Shown here one piece after another: positions 1 through 9,771 of a stretch of DNA of 64,000 nucleotides. Made by a program: the position numbers and the translations under genes. The DNA comes from Zoroaster sp. YZ-2022 (lineage: Eukaryota > Echinodermata > Asteroidea > Forcipulatida > Zoroasteridae), in contig CM055816.1 in NCBI GenBank assembly GCA_029582265.1, forward strand, positions 29,618,366 through 29,682,365, given 5' to 3'. The notes below the pieces were generated by a model. The model was not told the origin of the DNA, did no database searches, and worked only from the letters and a program-made list of their open reading frames with translations. Position 1 is the first letter of the stretch, and each line of letters begins with the position of its first letter.

Positions 1-3000
1 TAATGTACATGTACATGTACATGTTAAGGCTGTGCCGGGTATCTAGGTACATGTACCTGGTTACCAGACTGAAACTGTCATTACCCAGTTCCTTACCCGG
101 TTCCTTGTGTTGGGTTATAAACAATTGATTTGATTACTAGCTGGCCAATCGTTATCGGGCAAGCTTGGTGGTCGAGAGGTACATGTAAGATGTCTGCACT
201 AGTACATGTACCTGGTTACCAGACTGAAACTGTCATTACCCAGTTCCTTACCCGGTTCCTTGTGTTGGGTTATAAACAATTGATTTGATTACTAGCTGGC
301 CAATCGTCATCAGGCAAGCTTGGTGGTCGAGAGGTACATGTAACATGTCTGCACTAGTACATGTACCTGGTTACCAGACTGAAACTGTCATACCCAGTTC
401 GTTACCCGGTTCCTTGTGTTGGGTTATAAACAATTGATTTGATTACTAGCTGGCCAATCGTCATCGGGCAAGCTTGGTGGTCGAGAGGTACATGTAAGAT
501 GTCTGCACTAGTACATGTACCTGGTTACCAGACTGAAACTGTCATTACCCAGTTCCTTACCCGGTTCCTTGTGTTGGGTTATAAACAATTGATTTGATTA
601 CTAGCTGGCCAATCGTCATCGGGCAAGCTTGGTGGTCGAGAGGTACATGTAAGATGTCTGCACTAGTACATGTACCTGGTTACCAGACTGCAACTGTCAT
701 TACCCGGTTCCTTGTGTTGGGTTATAAACAATTGATTTGATTACTAGCTGGCCAATCGTTATCGGGCAAGCTTGGTGGTCGAGAGGTACATGTAACATGT
801 CTGCACTAGTACATGTACCTGGTTACCAGACTGAAACTGTCATTACCCGGTTCCTTGTGTTGGGTTATAAACAATTGATTTGATTACTAGCTGGCCAATC
901 GTCATCGGGCAAGCTTGGTGGTCGAGAGGTACATGTAAGATGTCTGCACTAGTACATGTACCTGGTTACCAGACTGAAACTGTCATTACCCAGTTCCTTG
1001 TGTTGGGTTATAAACAATTGATTTGATTACTAGCTGGCCAATCGTTATCGGGCAAGCTTGGTGGTCGAGAGGTACATGTAAGATGTCTGCACTAGTACAT
1101 GTACCTGGTTACCAGACTGCAACTGTCATTACCCAGTTCCTTACCCGGTTCCTTGTGCTGGGTTATAAACAATTGATTTGATTACTAGCTGGCCAATCGT
1201 TATCGGGCAAGCTTGGTGGTCGAGAGGTACATGTAAGATGTCTGCACTAGTACATGTACCTGGTTACCAGACTGAAACTGTCATTACCCAGTTCCTTACC
1301 CGGTTCCTTGTGCTGGGTTATAAACAATTGATTTGATTACTAGCTGGCCAATCGTTATCGGGCAAGCTTGGTGGTCGAGAGGTACATGTAAGATGTCTGC
1401 ACTAGTACATGTACCTGGTTACCAGACTGAAACTGTCATTACTCAGTTCCTTACCCGGTTCCTTGTGTTGGGTTATAAACAATTGATTTGATTACTAGCT
1501 GGCCAATCGTTATCGGGCAAGCTTGGTGGTCGAGAGGTACATGTAAGATGTCTGCACTAGTACATGTACCTGGTTACCAGACTGAAACTGTCATTAACCA
1601 GTTCCTTACCCAGTTCCTTGTGTTGGGTTATAAACAATTGATTTGATTACTAGCTGGCCAATCGTCATCGGGCAAGCTTGGTGGTCGAGAGGTACATGTA
1701 CATGTAACATGTCTGCACTAGTACATGTACCTGGTTACCAGACTGAAACTGTCATTACCCAGTTCCTTACCCGGTTCCTTGTGTTGGGTTATAAACAATT
1801 GATTTGATTAATAGCTGGCCAATCGTTATCGGGCAAGCTTGGTGGTCGAGAGGTACATGTAAGATGTCTGCACTAGTACATGTACCTGGTTACCAGACTG
1901 AAACTGTCATTACCCAGTTCCTTACCCAGTTCCTTGTGTTGGGTTATAAACAATTGATTTGATTACTAGCTGGCCAATCGTCATCGGGCAAGCTTGGTGG
2001 TCGAGAGGTACATGTAAGATGTCTGCACTAGTACATGTACCTGGTTACCAGACTGAAACTGTCATTACCAGTTTCCTTACGCGGAAGATGGTGTTGGGTT
2101 ATAAACAATTGATTTGATTACTAGCTGGCCAATCGTTATCGGGCAAGCTTGGTGGTCGAGAGGTACATGTAAGATGTCTGCACTAGTACATGTACCTGGT
2201 TACCAGACTGAAACTGTCATTACCCAGTTCCTTACCCGGTTCCTTGTGTTGGGTTATAAACAATTGATTTGATTACTAGCTGGCCAATCGTCATCGGGCA
2301 AGCTTGGTGGTCGAGAGGTACATGTAAGATGTCTGCACTAGTACATGTACCTGGTTACCAGACTGAAACTGTCATACCCAGTTCCTTGTGTTGGGTTATA
2401 AACAATTGATTTGATTACTAGCTGGCCAATCGTCATTGGGCAAGCTTGGTGGTCGAGAGGTACATGTAAGATGTCTGCACTAGTACATGTACCTGGTTAC
2501 CAGACTGAAACTGTCATTACCCAGTTCCTTACCCGGTTCCTTGTGCTGGGTTATAAACAATTGATTTGATTACTAGCTGGCCAATCGTCATCGGGCAAGC
2601 TTGGTGGTCGAGAGGTACATGTAAGATGTCTGCACTAGTACATGTACCTGGTTACCAGACTGAAACTGTCATTACCCAGTTCCTTACCCGGTTCCTTGTG
2701 CTGGGTTATAAACAATTGATTTGATTACTAGCTGGCCAATCGTTATCGGGCAAGCTTGGTGGTCAAGAGGTACATGTAACATGTCTGCACTAGTACATGT
2801 ACCTGGTTACCAGACTGAAACTGTCATTACCCGGTTCCTTGTGTTGGGTTATAAACAATTGATTTGATTACTAGCTGGCCAATCGTTATCGGGCAAGCTT
2901 GGTGGTCGAGAGGTACATGTAAGATGTCTGCACTAGTACATGTACCTGGTTACCAGACTGAAACTGTCATTACCCAGTTCCTTACCCGGTTCCTTGTGTT

Positions 3001-3385
3001 GGGTTATAAACAATTGATTTGATTACTAGCTGGCCAATCGTTATCGGGCAAGCTTGGTGGTCAAGAGGTACATGTAACATGTCTGCACTAGTACATGTAC
3101 CTGGTTACCAGACTGAAACTGTCATTACCCGGTTCCTTGTGTTGGGTTATAAACAATTGATTTGATTACTAGCTGGCCAATCGTTATCGGGCAAGCTTGG
3201 TGGTCGAGAGGTACATGTAAGATGTCTGCACTAGTACATGTACCTGGTTACCAGACTGAAACTGTCATTACCCAGTTCCTTGTGTTGGGTTATAAACAAT
3301 TGATTTGATTACTAGCTGGCCAATCGTCATCGGGCAAGCTTGGTGGTCGAGAGGTACATGTAAGATGTCTGCACTAGTAAACAGG
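1..3385 (+). repeat. 22-copy minisatellite built from a SINE tRNA-like head (143/155-bp units)
   Basis: About 22 head-to-tail units; the word CCTGGTTACCAG recurs at 56, 211, 366, 520, 675, 818, 961 and so on to 3,243. Spacing is mostly 154-155 bp, with a recurrent 143-bp class lacking the 12 bp around AGTTCCTTACCC. Each unit contains GGTGGTCGAGAGGT, the A-box part of the tRNA-like head of the SINEs at 27,840 and 30,840, preceded by the same GGCCAATCGTCATCGGGCAAG leader. The B box is missing from every unit and appears only after the last one. The array therefore grew by tandem duplication of the front half of one SINE plus a flank rich in GTACATGTAC. Confidence 0.93.
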
Positions 3386-3500
3386 AGGTCGTGGGTTCAA
3401 ATCTCGCCCAAGGCACCTGTGGATTTTTTTCACAGACACTCGGAAAGCACTAAATACAGCCTTGATCAAGGCTGTTGTCATAGTGCGCACTTACCATGGT
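3305..3500 (+). mobile_element. tRNA-derived SINE remnant, parent of the upstream array
   Basis: The last array unit runs without a break into the rest of a tRNA-like head. GGTGGTCGAGAGG (A-box side) is followed by GGAGGTCGTGGGTTCAAATC (B box) and the SINE body with TTTTTTTCACAGACACTCGG and GGAAAGCACT. The same body follows the B box in the SINEs at 27,900 and 30,890. This is the only unit in 1-3,500 with both promoter boxes, so it is the likely ancestor of the array or its junction copy. The acceptor stem is degenerate and a long body follows, so it is not a functional tRNA gene. Confidence 0.75.
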
Positions 3501-4237
3501 AACCCTGGCCTGACAAATCCAGCACACATGGTGTACCATCCCTGGATAGGGTCAACACACTACACTGGCAGTGAGGTCAATAACTGAGTCGTGGATCTGA
3601 TTACACATTGCCACCTCGTACATTCAAACTCAAATGACAGCCTTGATCCTTCTGTAATCAAGAGTTTAAATTACGTATTTTGCCTTTGAGAAAGAACCTG
3701 CTAGGTTCGAAACGTAAGGCCAAAAACAATTATTTACTGAATCCCGATGGAAATTCCTCATGCAAGAATTGTTGATTTGAGGACGGTTTATTTTAAATGA
3801 TATGGCCAATCACAGGCCCCTAGCTTTGACCGCGTTTGATCCCTACACACACTGTATGCACACATGTACACATATATGGTGCATGTACGTGGCATCGCAG
3901 TGTGCAGTTCCTGGGCCAGCCAGTAACCAACGAGAGCTAGTACATTTTTCGTTTTTAAATTTGGTATACATGTACATATTTGATATACAGAAGGATCAAG
4001 GGGCACGAATGGTCACTGTATACATGTACATACAATGTACATGTACATTGTTTATGCATGGATCTTTGAACACATGTTCACCGTGTGCATGTGCACTGGA
4101 GTCGAGTTCGGATATCTTGGGATATAGCTAAGCTGGGCAAAATTATGCGACCAAACCATTCCGACGCGCCTTGGTCAAGGCTTCTTACTACAGTGTATGA
4201 ACAATTACCCTGAAAATAACCTGAAAATCAGTTTTGC
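3500..4237. other. Intergenic stretch with Penelope-like debris and GTACATGTAC palindromes
   Basis: No convincing gene. Around 3,690 the string GAAAGAACCTGCTAGGTTCG followed by AAACGTAAGGCC resembles the hairpin-plus-GAAACG motif of Penelope-like or related retroelement ends. Between 3,840 and 4,060 the words ACATGTAC and TACATGTA are very dense; short open frames there (up to 109 codons) read through this simple sequence on both strands and are not supported. Confidence 0.5.
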
Positions 4238-4249
4238 CTTGAAATAACA

Positions 4250-4570
4250 GTTGACTGTAATTTCACTGCAATTTCATGGTGACACTTCCTCTCAGATATT
4301 GGCAATAATGTTCACGGCGATTTCACAGCAAATTCACGGTGCTCTTGAGAATTAATGAGCTGCCCCAAAACTGCCACGAGAAGTTCATGGCATTTTCACA
4401 GCGTTTTTACGGCGAAGGAATCCCAAGAGTATTTCATGGCATTTTCACGGTGTTGTGTCGTTGTGAAATTGCCGAAAACTATTTATTTCATGGTAAAACG
4501 GATTTTCAGGGCATTTTCGATGTAAAGGATCTTAGTACACAGTGCTTCATACTTTACAATGTACGTCGGT
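4250..4570 (+). repeat. Degenerate short repeats rich in TTTCACGGCATTTTCA
   Basis: Diverged 15-20-bp words (TTTCACTGCAATTTCATGG, TTCACGGCGATTTCACAG, TTCATGGCATTTTCACAG and similar) recur about ten times. An open frame of 78 codons runs through them but its composition follows the repeat. Copy B retains only the first word and then jumps to exon 1, so most of this block and the exon 1 splice acceptor are missing from B. Confidence 0.6.
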
Positions 4571-4718
4571 GTTAAGGTAAACATAATCAAATCAATCGTT
4601 ATCCTTGTAACCAGTTCTGGTAAAGGATTATTTACCGTAGAATGACATCAGTAGTTACATGTACATACCCACCGAGTAATTCCACCATTTATTAATGTGA
4701 TATTTTGTGTATTTTCAG

Positions 4719-4889
4719 GTCTGTTTCTGGCCATGTTGGTGTGTGTCTCAAGTGACATGTTCTTCCCTGGAACGACCCAATACATAGAGCGTGGTCATAG
4801 AGGTGTAGTCTCTTGTCCAGCATTATCTGCTGCTGGGCTGACACCAAGCGATGTTATGGCTATCTACTGGCATCCTGGTGTCATTGAAG
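4719..4889 (+). CDS. Copy A exon 1: leader and first half of Ig domain 1
   Basis: A 171-bp exon (57 codons), phase 1 at both ends. The acceptor is the pyrimidine-rich TTTTGTGTATTTTCAG ending at 4,718; the donor is GAAG|GTAACG. The product begins with a hydrophobic run (GLFLAMLVCVSS) fitting the end of a signal peptide. An Ig V-type half follows: VVSC supplies the B-strand cysteine and IYWHPG the C-strand tryptophan. An in-frame ATG at 4,697, just before the acceptor, would also give a credible signal peptide (MIFCVFSGLFLAMLVCVSS), so this could be the unspliced first coding exon; otherwise a short leader exon lies upstream. Family: immunoglobulin superfamily. Ligand and function are unknown. 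Confidence 0.78.
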
Positions 4890-4928
4890 GTAACGCTCAC
4901 TTAAATCTAAATTGCTTCTCAAGAATGA

Positions 4929-5380
4929 GGGTAGAATGTTGTATCCGACCGCCACTTTTTCTCATTCAATATAACCAATAAAGTCATCTTACCTACCTCG
5001 TAAGGTGGAGAACATATGGATGATGATGGACATTTACTTCAAATTATTCCAGGATATTTATTTCATGAAAAATCAGGCATTTTTGGTATACGATGACTTC
5101 CTCAGTCATGTCAGTCTGATCTTGTAAACTCCACAATTAGTGACCAACACAGTCATTGTACATGTGCAGTGGCAACTATAATAGGATCCTTCTATTTTCT
5201 GAAGGGGAGGATTTTTTTACAAGGGAAATAAAGTCCGAAAACCATCATAAAAGTGGATTCTAAAGATAGTTTTTGCTTTCTGTACCACCGTCAATAGAAA
5301 AATTTTTTAACTGGTTAGTGGTTGCAAAAAAATTCCAAAAAAGCCCTTAAAAAATGGCGGTCGGATACGACATTCTTTCC
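4929..5380. mobile_element. 452-bp MITE with CGTATCCGACCGCCA termini, intronic
   Basis: The ends are inverted: GGTAGAATGTTGTATCCGAC at the left and the complement of GAATGTCGTATCCGACCGCC at the right. The flanks read AAGAATGA (left) and TAGAATGA (right); the copy B right flank is also AAGAATGA, giving an 8-bp target duplication of the hAT type. No coding capacity. The same family occurs at 18,598-19,047 and in pieces near 48,880, 49,757-50,520, 60,536 and 60,848. Confidence 0.85.
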
Positions 5381-6133
5381 TAGAATGAAACCTCAGATGT
5401 TATAAGCAGAACATTCTAAGGGCAATTCCATGCTTACATTACATTTTTGAAGTTTTGGACCTACTCTTAATACCATAATTTATATTTCACTTATCAGTTT
5501 TGTCACAGTAGTTGCATTATACCCAGACCTTACTCAGCACAAAAAAAGTAATTTCAGAAATTAGTTATATATGTACTGTACGCTATAAGAGAAAAAGCAA
5601 CAATTTATACATGTCCCAAAAAAACCAGCATTTTCTTCTCTTATACAGCATACGTATTTCAATTTTTTGTTTTGTTTTTGTGTCTGCGTATGATGCAACT
5701 TCTGTGAAAAAACTGATGAGTGAAATATATAAGTAAGGAAATTATGGCATTAAGATTGTGCCCAATACCTCAAAAATGTAACGTGAGTAACCATGGAATT
5801 GCCCCCAAGATTCATTGATATTTGGCTGATTTCCAATGATGCACTGTCTTGATTAGAATTCATTAAGCATTATCCAGCAGAATTGGTCAACAGCCATGAG
5901 ATATTATACAAAGATGGTTTGAAGGGAGATACATGTCCTACAAATTAACACCAATTAGGGACTAGTAATTTGTTATACGTACTTTCCCAAATCAATCCAT
6001 GTGGTATTTTATTTTATAAGTGATTAAATAATTTTAATATATTTTATAAAACATCCAGACTTTGTTTTTCTCCAATGATTACCAATGTTACACGATCCAT
6101 TTCAAAAGAACAACTCCCACCTTCCCCCAACAG

Positions 6134-6331
6134 ATACTTCCCCAATCATAACCATGTACATGGGGAAAATCAAACCTGGACGAGGAGTGCCTCTGCGGAG
6201 ATACGACATCGATGAGAAACTCAACCTTGTCATCACCCAGGTTGTTGATGATTCTGCAGGGACATATTACTGTCTAGTCGTCCCATATGCTATAGCCTTC
6301 CAGGATGCATCAGCACCCACCGAGGTGATAG
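6134..6331 (+). CDS. Copy A exon 2: second half of Ig domain 1
   Basis: A 198-bp exon (66 codons), phase 1-1. Acceptor CTTCCCCCAACAG, donor GATAG|GTATGG. The translation contains NLVITQVVDDSAGTYYC, the E-F strand signature D-x-A-G-x-Y-Y-C that closes a V-type Ig domain; the partner cysteine is in exon 1. The residues either side of the YYC (the CDR3-like side and the C'-D side) are where A and B differ most. An Ig domain split by one phase-1 intron, followed by further phase-1 exons, is a normal metazoan arrangement that lets exons be duplicated or swapped without a frameshift. Confidence 0.85.
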
Positions 6332-6397
6332 GTATGGCCAAAATAAATCTATTTGTGGTAAAACCAAATCCCATACAAGATAAACTGTAATACTTAA

Positions 6398-6755
6398 AGG
6401 GACAGTATCGTCACGATTAGAGGAGACTTTCATCTGTGTTTTTGTTTAAGATGAACACAGTGACTGAATATTAATGGCTCATTTATGCATCAGCAAAAGT
6501 AATATAATCGTATCATATGGGGTATTATTTTCAGTCACTGAGTTAATCTCAAAATGGGGTGCCATGACTGAGCGGTTTAGTGCATCGGATTTGTGCAGAC
6601 TTTCAACAGGGCAAGGAATTGGTGTCCGAGTTTAAGATTAACACAGTAACTGAAAATTAATAGCTCATTTATGCAACAGCAACTGAGTTAATCTAAAACT
6701 AGCATTCTGATTCCATGCCCTGTTGATCGGGACGATGCTGTCTCTTTAATAGCAT
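6398..6755. mobile_element. Palindromic MITE (GGGACAGTATCGTC family) with SINE-head fragment, intronic
   Basis: Starts after CTTA with AAGGGACAGTATCGTCACG and ends with the inverted counterpart ending TGTCTCTTTAA. Long inverted arms carry GGCATGGAATC/GATTCCATGCCCTG and CAGTGACTGAA/TTCAGTCACTG. Near 6,553 it contains a short piece GGGGTGCCATGACTGAGCGG, matching the tRNA-like start of the SINE at 42,333. At 6,514-6,521 is the unoccupied CATATGGG site where copy B carries a hAT element. Other copies: 17,930, 24,772, 33,432, 43,168, 44,349 and 45,487. Confidence 0.8.
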
Positions 6756-6958
6756 TTGTTTAAATTGTAAACCTAGGACAGGAAACAATAGGTCCTTAGT
6801 TGGTGGTAATTGTTTGAAAAATGTCCTCAGTTGAAAGACATGTACAAATCAAGTGGGAGATACCTACAAAAGTTTTTTTTTAATTTAAAAAAAAAAAAAA
6901 ATTAAATTGTATGTAATATTATGCGGATGTAAACTGTAATTATTCTTGCTCTTTGCAG

Positions 6959-7210
6959 TATCTCCCAGGGTTGAGTTCCCAGTGATTTCACCTTGTGACA
7001 GCAAGCCAGGACCGTCTACTTGTAAAATATTGATTCCAGCTGACCAGTCCAAGATCAATGTCACCTGTCGAGTCGATAACACCTATCCACAAGTCAGCCT
7101 AGAGCTGCAGAGTTTACAGGAGGGTACTACAGGTTATGAGCTGGTTACGGATGTAAGAATCGACACTGAGCGAATAATACTACCCTCAAACAGCTACTTG
7201 AATGAATCAG
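6959..7210 (+). CDS. Copy A exon 3: first half of Ig domain 2
   Basis: A 252-bp exon (84 codons), phase 1-1. Acceptor TATTCTTGCTCTTTGCAG, donor AATCAG|GTACAC. The translation starts VSPRVEFPVISPCDS; SKINVTCRVDN gives the B-strand cysteine of a second Ig-like domain. The C-strand position that is usually tryptophan is in VSLELQ, so the core Trp seems replaced by leucine, as in some divergent C-type domains. NVT is a potential N-glycosylation site. The missing second cysteine comes from exon 4. Copy B carries six extra bases near the end, in frame. Confidence 0.78.
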
Positions 7211-7456
7211 GTACACGTATTTGCACAAAATGGAATGCTTACAGAGAGTAAGAATAGAAGCATTTGCCAACATTATTAATGCTGTATGTTCCATTTAAAA
7301 TAAATTAATGAAGGGAAAAAATAGATATTTAGTTACAATTTTAAAGTCTAAATCTCCAACCGCTGTAAAATTTTGTTTACATAATTCTTTGCTGTAATTA
7401 GTCAACTTTCCCAATTAAAGAACATTTTGATATTCTTTCATCACTTTCATCCATAG

Positions 7457-7675
7457 AACTGCTGAGAACCAATGACACGTACACAACAACTGCCACTGTG
7501 GAGGTTGATGTCGGTGACCTTGGGGTCAGCGTTATCACATGTAGCTGCTCTGGTGTAGCTACTAGGAACCAGTCAAGAACCACGCTGGTGATAGTCAGCA
7601 AGGAAGAACATACACCGACCACTTCAGGACCACCACCAACACCTAGTGAAGGAACGACTAGGCTGCCCACAACAG
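7457..7675 (+). CDS. Copy A exon 4: second half of Ig domain 2 and Thr/Pro stalk
   Basis: A 219-bp exon (73 codons), phase 1-1. Acceptor TTCTTTCATCACTTTCATCC followed by ATAG; donor CCCACAACAG|GTATTT. The product contains VEVDVGDLGVSVITCSCSG, an F-strand D-x-G...C signature completing the domain begun in exon 3. It then runs into a stalk rich in Thr, Ser and Pro (TPTTSGPPPTPSEG, TTRLPTTG), likely O-glycosylated. The phase-1 donor shows that coding continues, but no transmembrane, tail or chitin-binding exon was found downstream in either copy. The next exon may be deleted, beyond detection by eye, or replaced by transposons. Confidence 0.8.
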
Positions 7676-8730
7676 GTATTTTTAGCTGTTTCGCAGCGAA
7701 GCGCAGCGAAACAGCTCTAGTTTTTGTTAAAGTTTTTTTTCTTTTTTTTTTAATTTGTCTTTTTCAGCGCTTTCCGTACCGGAAGTGCATTGCAATAACA
7801 CATGTTTCATTCTGAACGCCTTTTTGCAGTGTTCCATAATTGCGATTGCAATGAAACTTAAGGGGACCAAAGGCAATAGTGCAATAGTGTAATGACGTCA
7901 TAATGACATCATCAGGTGTCAAGTTACACTAAATCAAAGATTAATAATGAAAAACATTAAAAAATTAATAACTCCTGAACCACATATGCTATCAATTTCA
8001 TCTATGTGGCATATTGTAGGTCGTTATCCACTCCGTATTTCGTGCACAGATATGACCCCATTTTGACCTTAGCTTCCGGTCCAAACCGGAAGTTCAAGTT
8101 TAAAGAGCGCTACACTCAATATGATAAAAAATAATGCTATGATTTCTGTGTATGTAATCATCAGTAGGGTGTACTCTTTTCGATAGTAGGTTTGATGACG
8201 TCATCATATGCAAGAGCGCCCTCTAGCGACAGGTTTAAAAAGACGTTATTTTCACTTGTACACTTGCCAATGTCACATTACCACAAATGATATGTCATAT
8301 TGTAGCTTATGAATCAACTTAAATATCAAAACAAATTACGTCATCATGACGTCATCAGGTGTCAAGTTACACTAAGTTAAAATTAATATTGAAAAACTAT
8401 TAAAAAAATTATAACTGTTGAACCACAATAGCTATAATTATGATCTTTGAGCCATATTGTAGGTCGTTACCAACTTGACAATTCGTGCAAATATGACCTT
8501 ATTGTGACGTTTGCTTCCGGTCGAAACAAGAAGTTCAAATATAGCAATGTTGTTAGAGCTCTACAGATACCGTGTGCTGCAGAGAAAACAATTACACACG
8601 GCTGGCTTCGAGTTTTGCATGAAATAGCGCCCTCTTCTGGTTGAAGATCGAGTTCTAATGGTGTTCGTCATTGTATTGGTTACAACAATTTTGTTGTCAT
8701 GTAATTACACTCAAGCCACCTCCTTTTAAT

Positions 8731-9771
8731 CATGGGTGAGATTTGTCCGGATTTTTCCGGATTTCCGGATTTTTCATATTGGTGTTGGTTTTATTTGTGG
8801 AATAATATTCACGCGTGACTTGGCGATGTCACTCCCTCTGAAATATTGCGGGTAGCACAATGATTACGTGGGAGTAATTGTATTGAAAGTAACGGCAGAC
8901 TATGCATCTTGACTTGTATTCCAACGCGCAGGCAGGGTACACATAGCGACGTTGTAACCACGTGTACGTGTACGTGTACACTCAGACTGTACTGTACATG
9001 TACAGTACATGCGTTTAATGTAGCGATAAAACATGGACGCCAGTTGATTTAGTACGCGTATGGTTTTCAACAGCAAATACGTTGGAGGTTTTGCGGTATT
9101 TAAGAGGCTTACCTGACCTACGATAATTACGTAAAATGGCACATCAAATAATTGACCGAGATGGGGACCTGTCTGTTGACAAAGGCGCAAAAAATCCGTG
9201 GAAATTTTCGTGGTTGGAGACGGAGATGGATCGTACGGCGACGAAAGGGAAGGCGATATATTACAGAGATTTCCTCGTAAAGATTAGTAAGGCTGGTTGA
9301 AGTCCGGTGCAGGCTGTTTTTGTTGCCTTTATCAATGCAGGTGTGCATTTATCAGAATAAATTGTGTAATAATTTTAATATTGTTTATTTTTAAACATGG
9401 TACCGATAGTTACATATGCGTTACATGTACATGTACAAAGTACTGTGTTACATAAAATGTACACGTACACCTGTATGCATGTACATAATTACATGTACAC
9501 ATGCGTACATATGTACATACATGTGCAACTACAATTTTATATCTCAGAATTCCATACTCAATGACTAAAAACTGTAAAATGATGTCTAAATGATGATCCA
9601 TTTGCTAAAAAAAAACATTGGTTACAGTGGTCAGGTATTGCTTCAGATTGCACCACAGAGCGTAAAGCGGGCCCCGGACCCCACGCCGTGGCGTTAGGGC
9701 TCGCGCGCATGTGTGATATACATGTTAACAAAATTTTGTGGATTTTTCATTATTGTCCGGTCTCACCCCTG
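8731..9771 (+). mobile_element. 1.04-kb hAT-like element nested in the Helitron-like element
   Basis: Inverted ends CATGGGTGAGATTTGTCCGG (left) and the complement of CAGGGGTGAGACCGGACAA (right). The flanks share TTTTAAT (8,724-8,730; 9,772-9,778), extending to 8 bp with one mismatch. It includes one transposase-exon-like reading frame at 9,136, GC-rich terminal parts, and dense GTACATGTAC words between 9,400 and 9,520. It is presumably an internally deleted derivative of an autonomous element. Confidence 0.65.
9136..9300 (+). pseudogene. 54-aa frame resembling the N-terminal exon of a hAT-type transposase
   Basis: ATG to TGA, 55 codons, inside the TIR element. The product begins MAHQIIDRDGDLSVDKGAKN, continues with PWKFSWLETEM and ends YRDFLVKISKAG. 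A conserved N-P-W-K-F-x-W-L block followed by V-K-I-x-K-A-G resembles the segment before the Cys-containing finger in some animal hAT-like proteins; I recognise this as a pattern only. The G|GTTGAAGT at the end could be a weak splice donor, in which case the stop would be intronic. No downstream exon remains in the element. Confidence 0.35.

Noticed and set aside
3788..4131. Frames on both strands in the GTACATGTAC-dense segment
   Set aside because: The sequence is simple and nearly self-complementary, so open frames arise on both strands without coding meaning.
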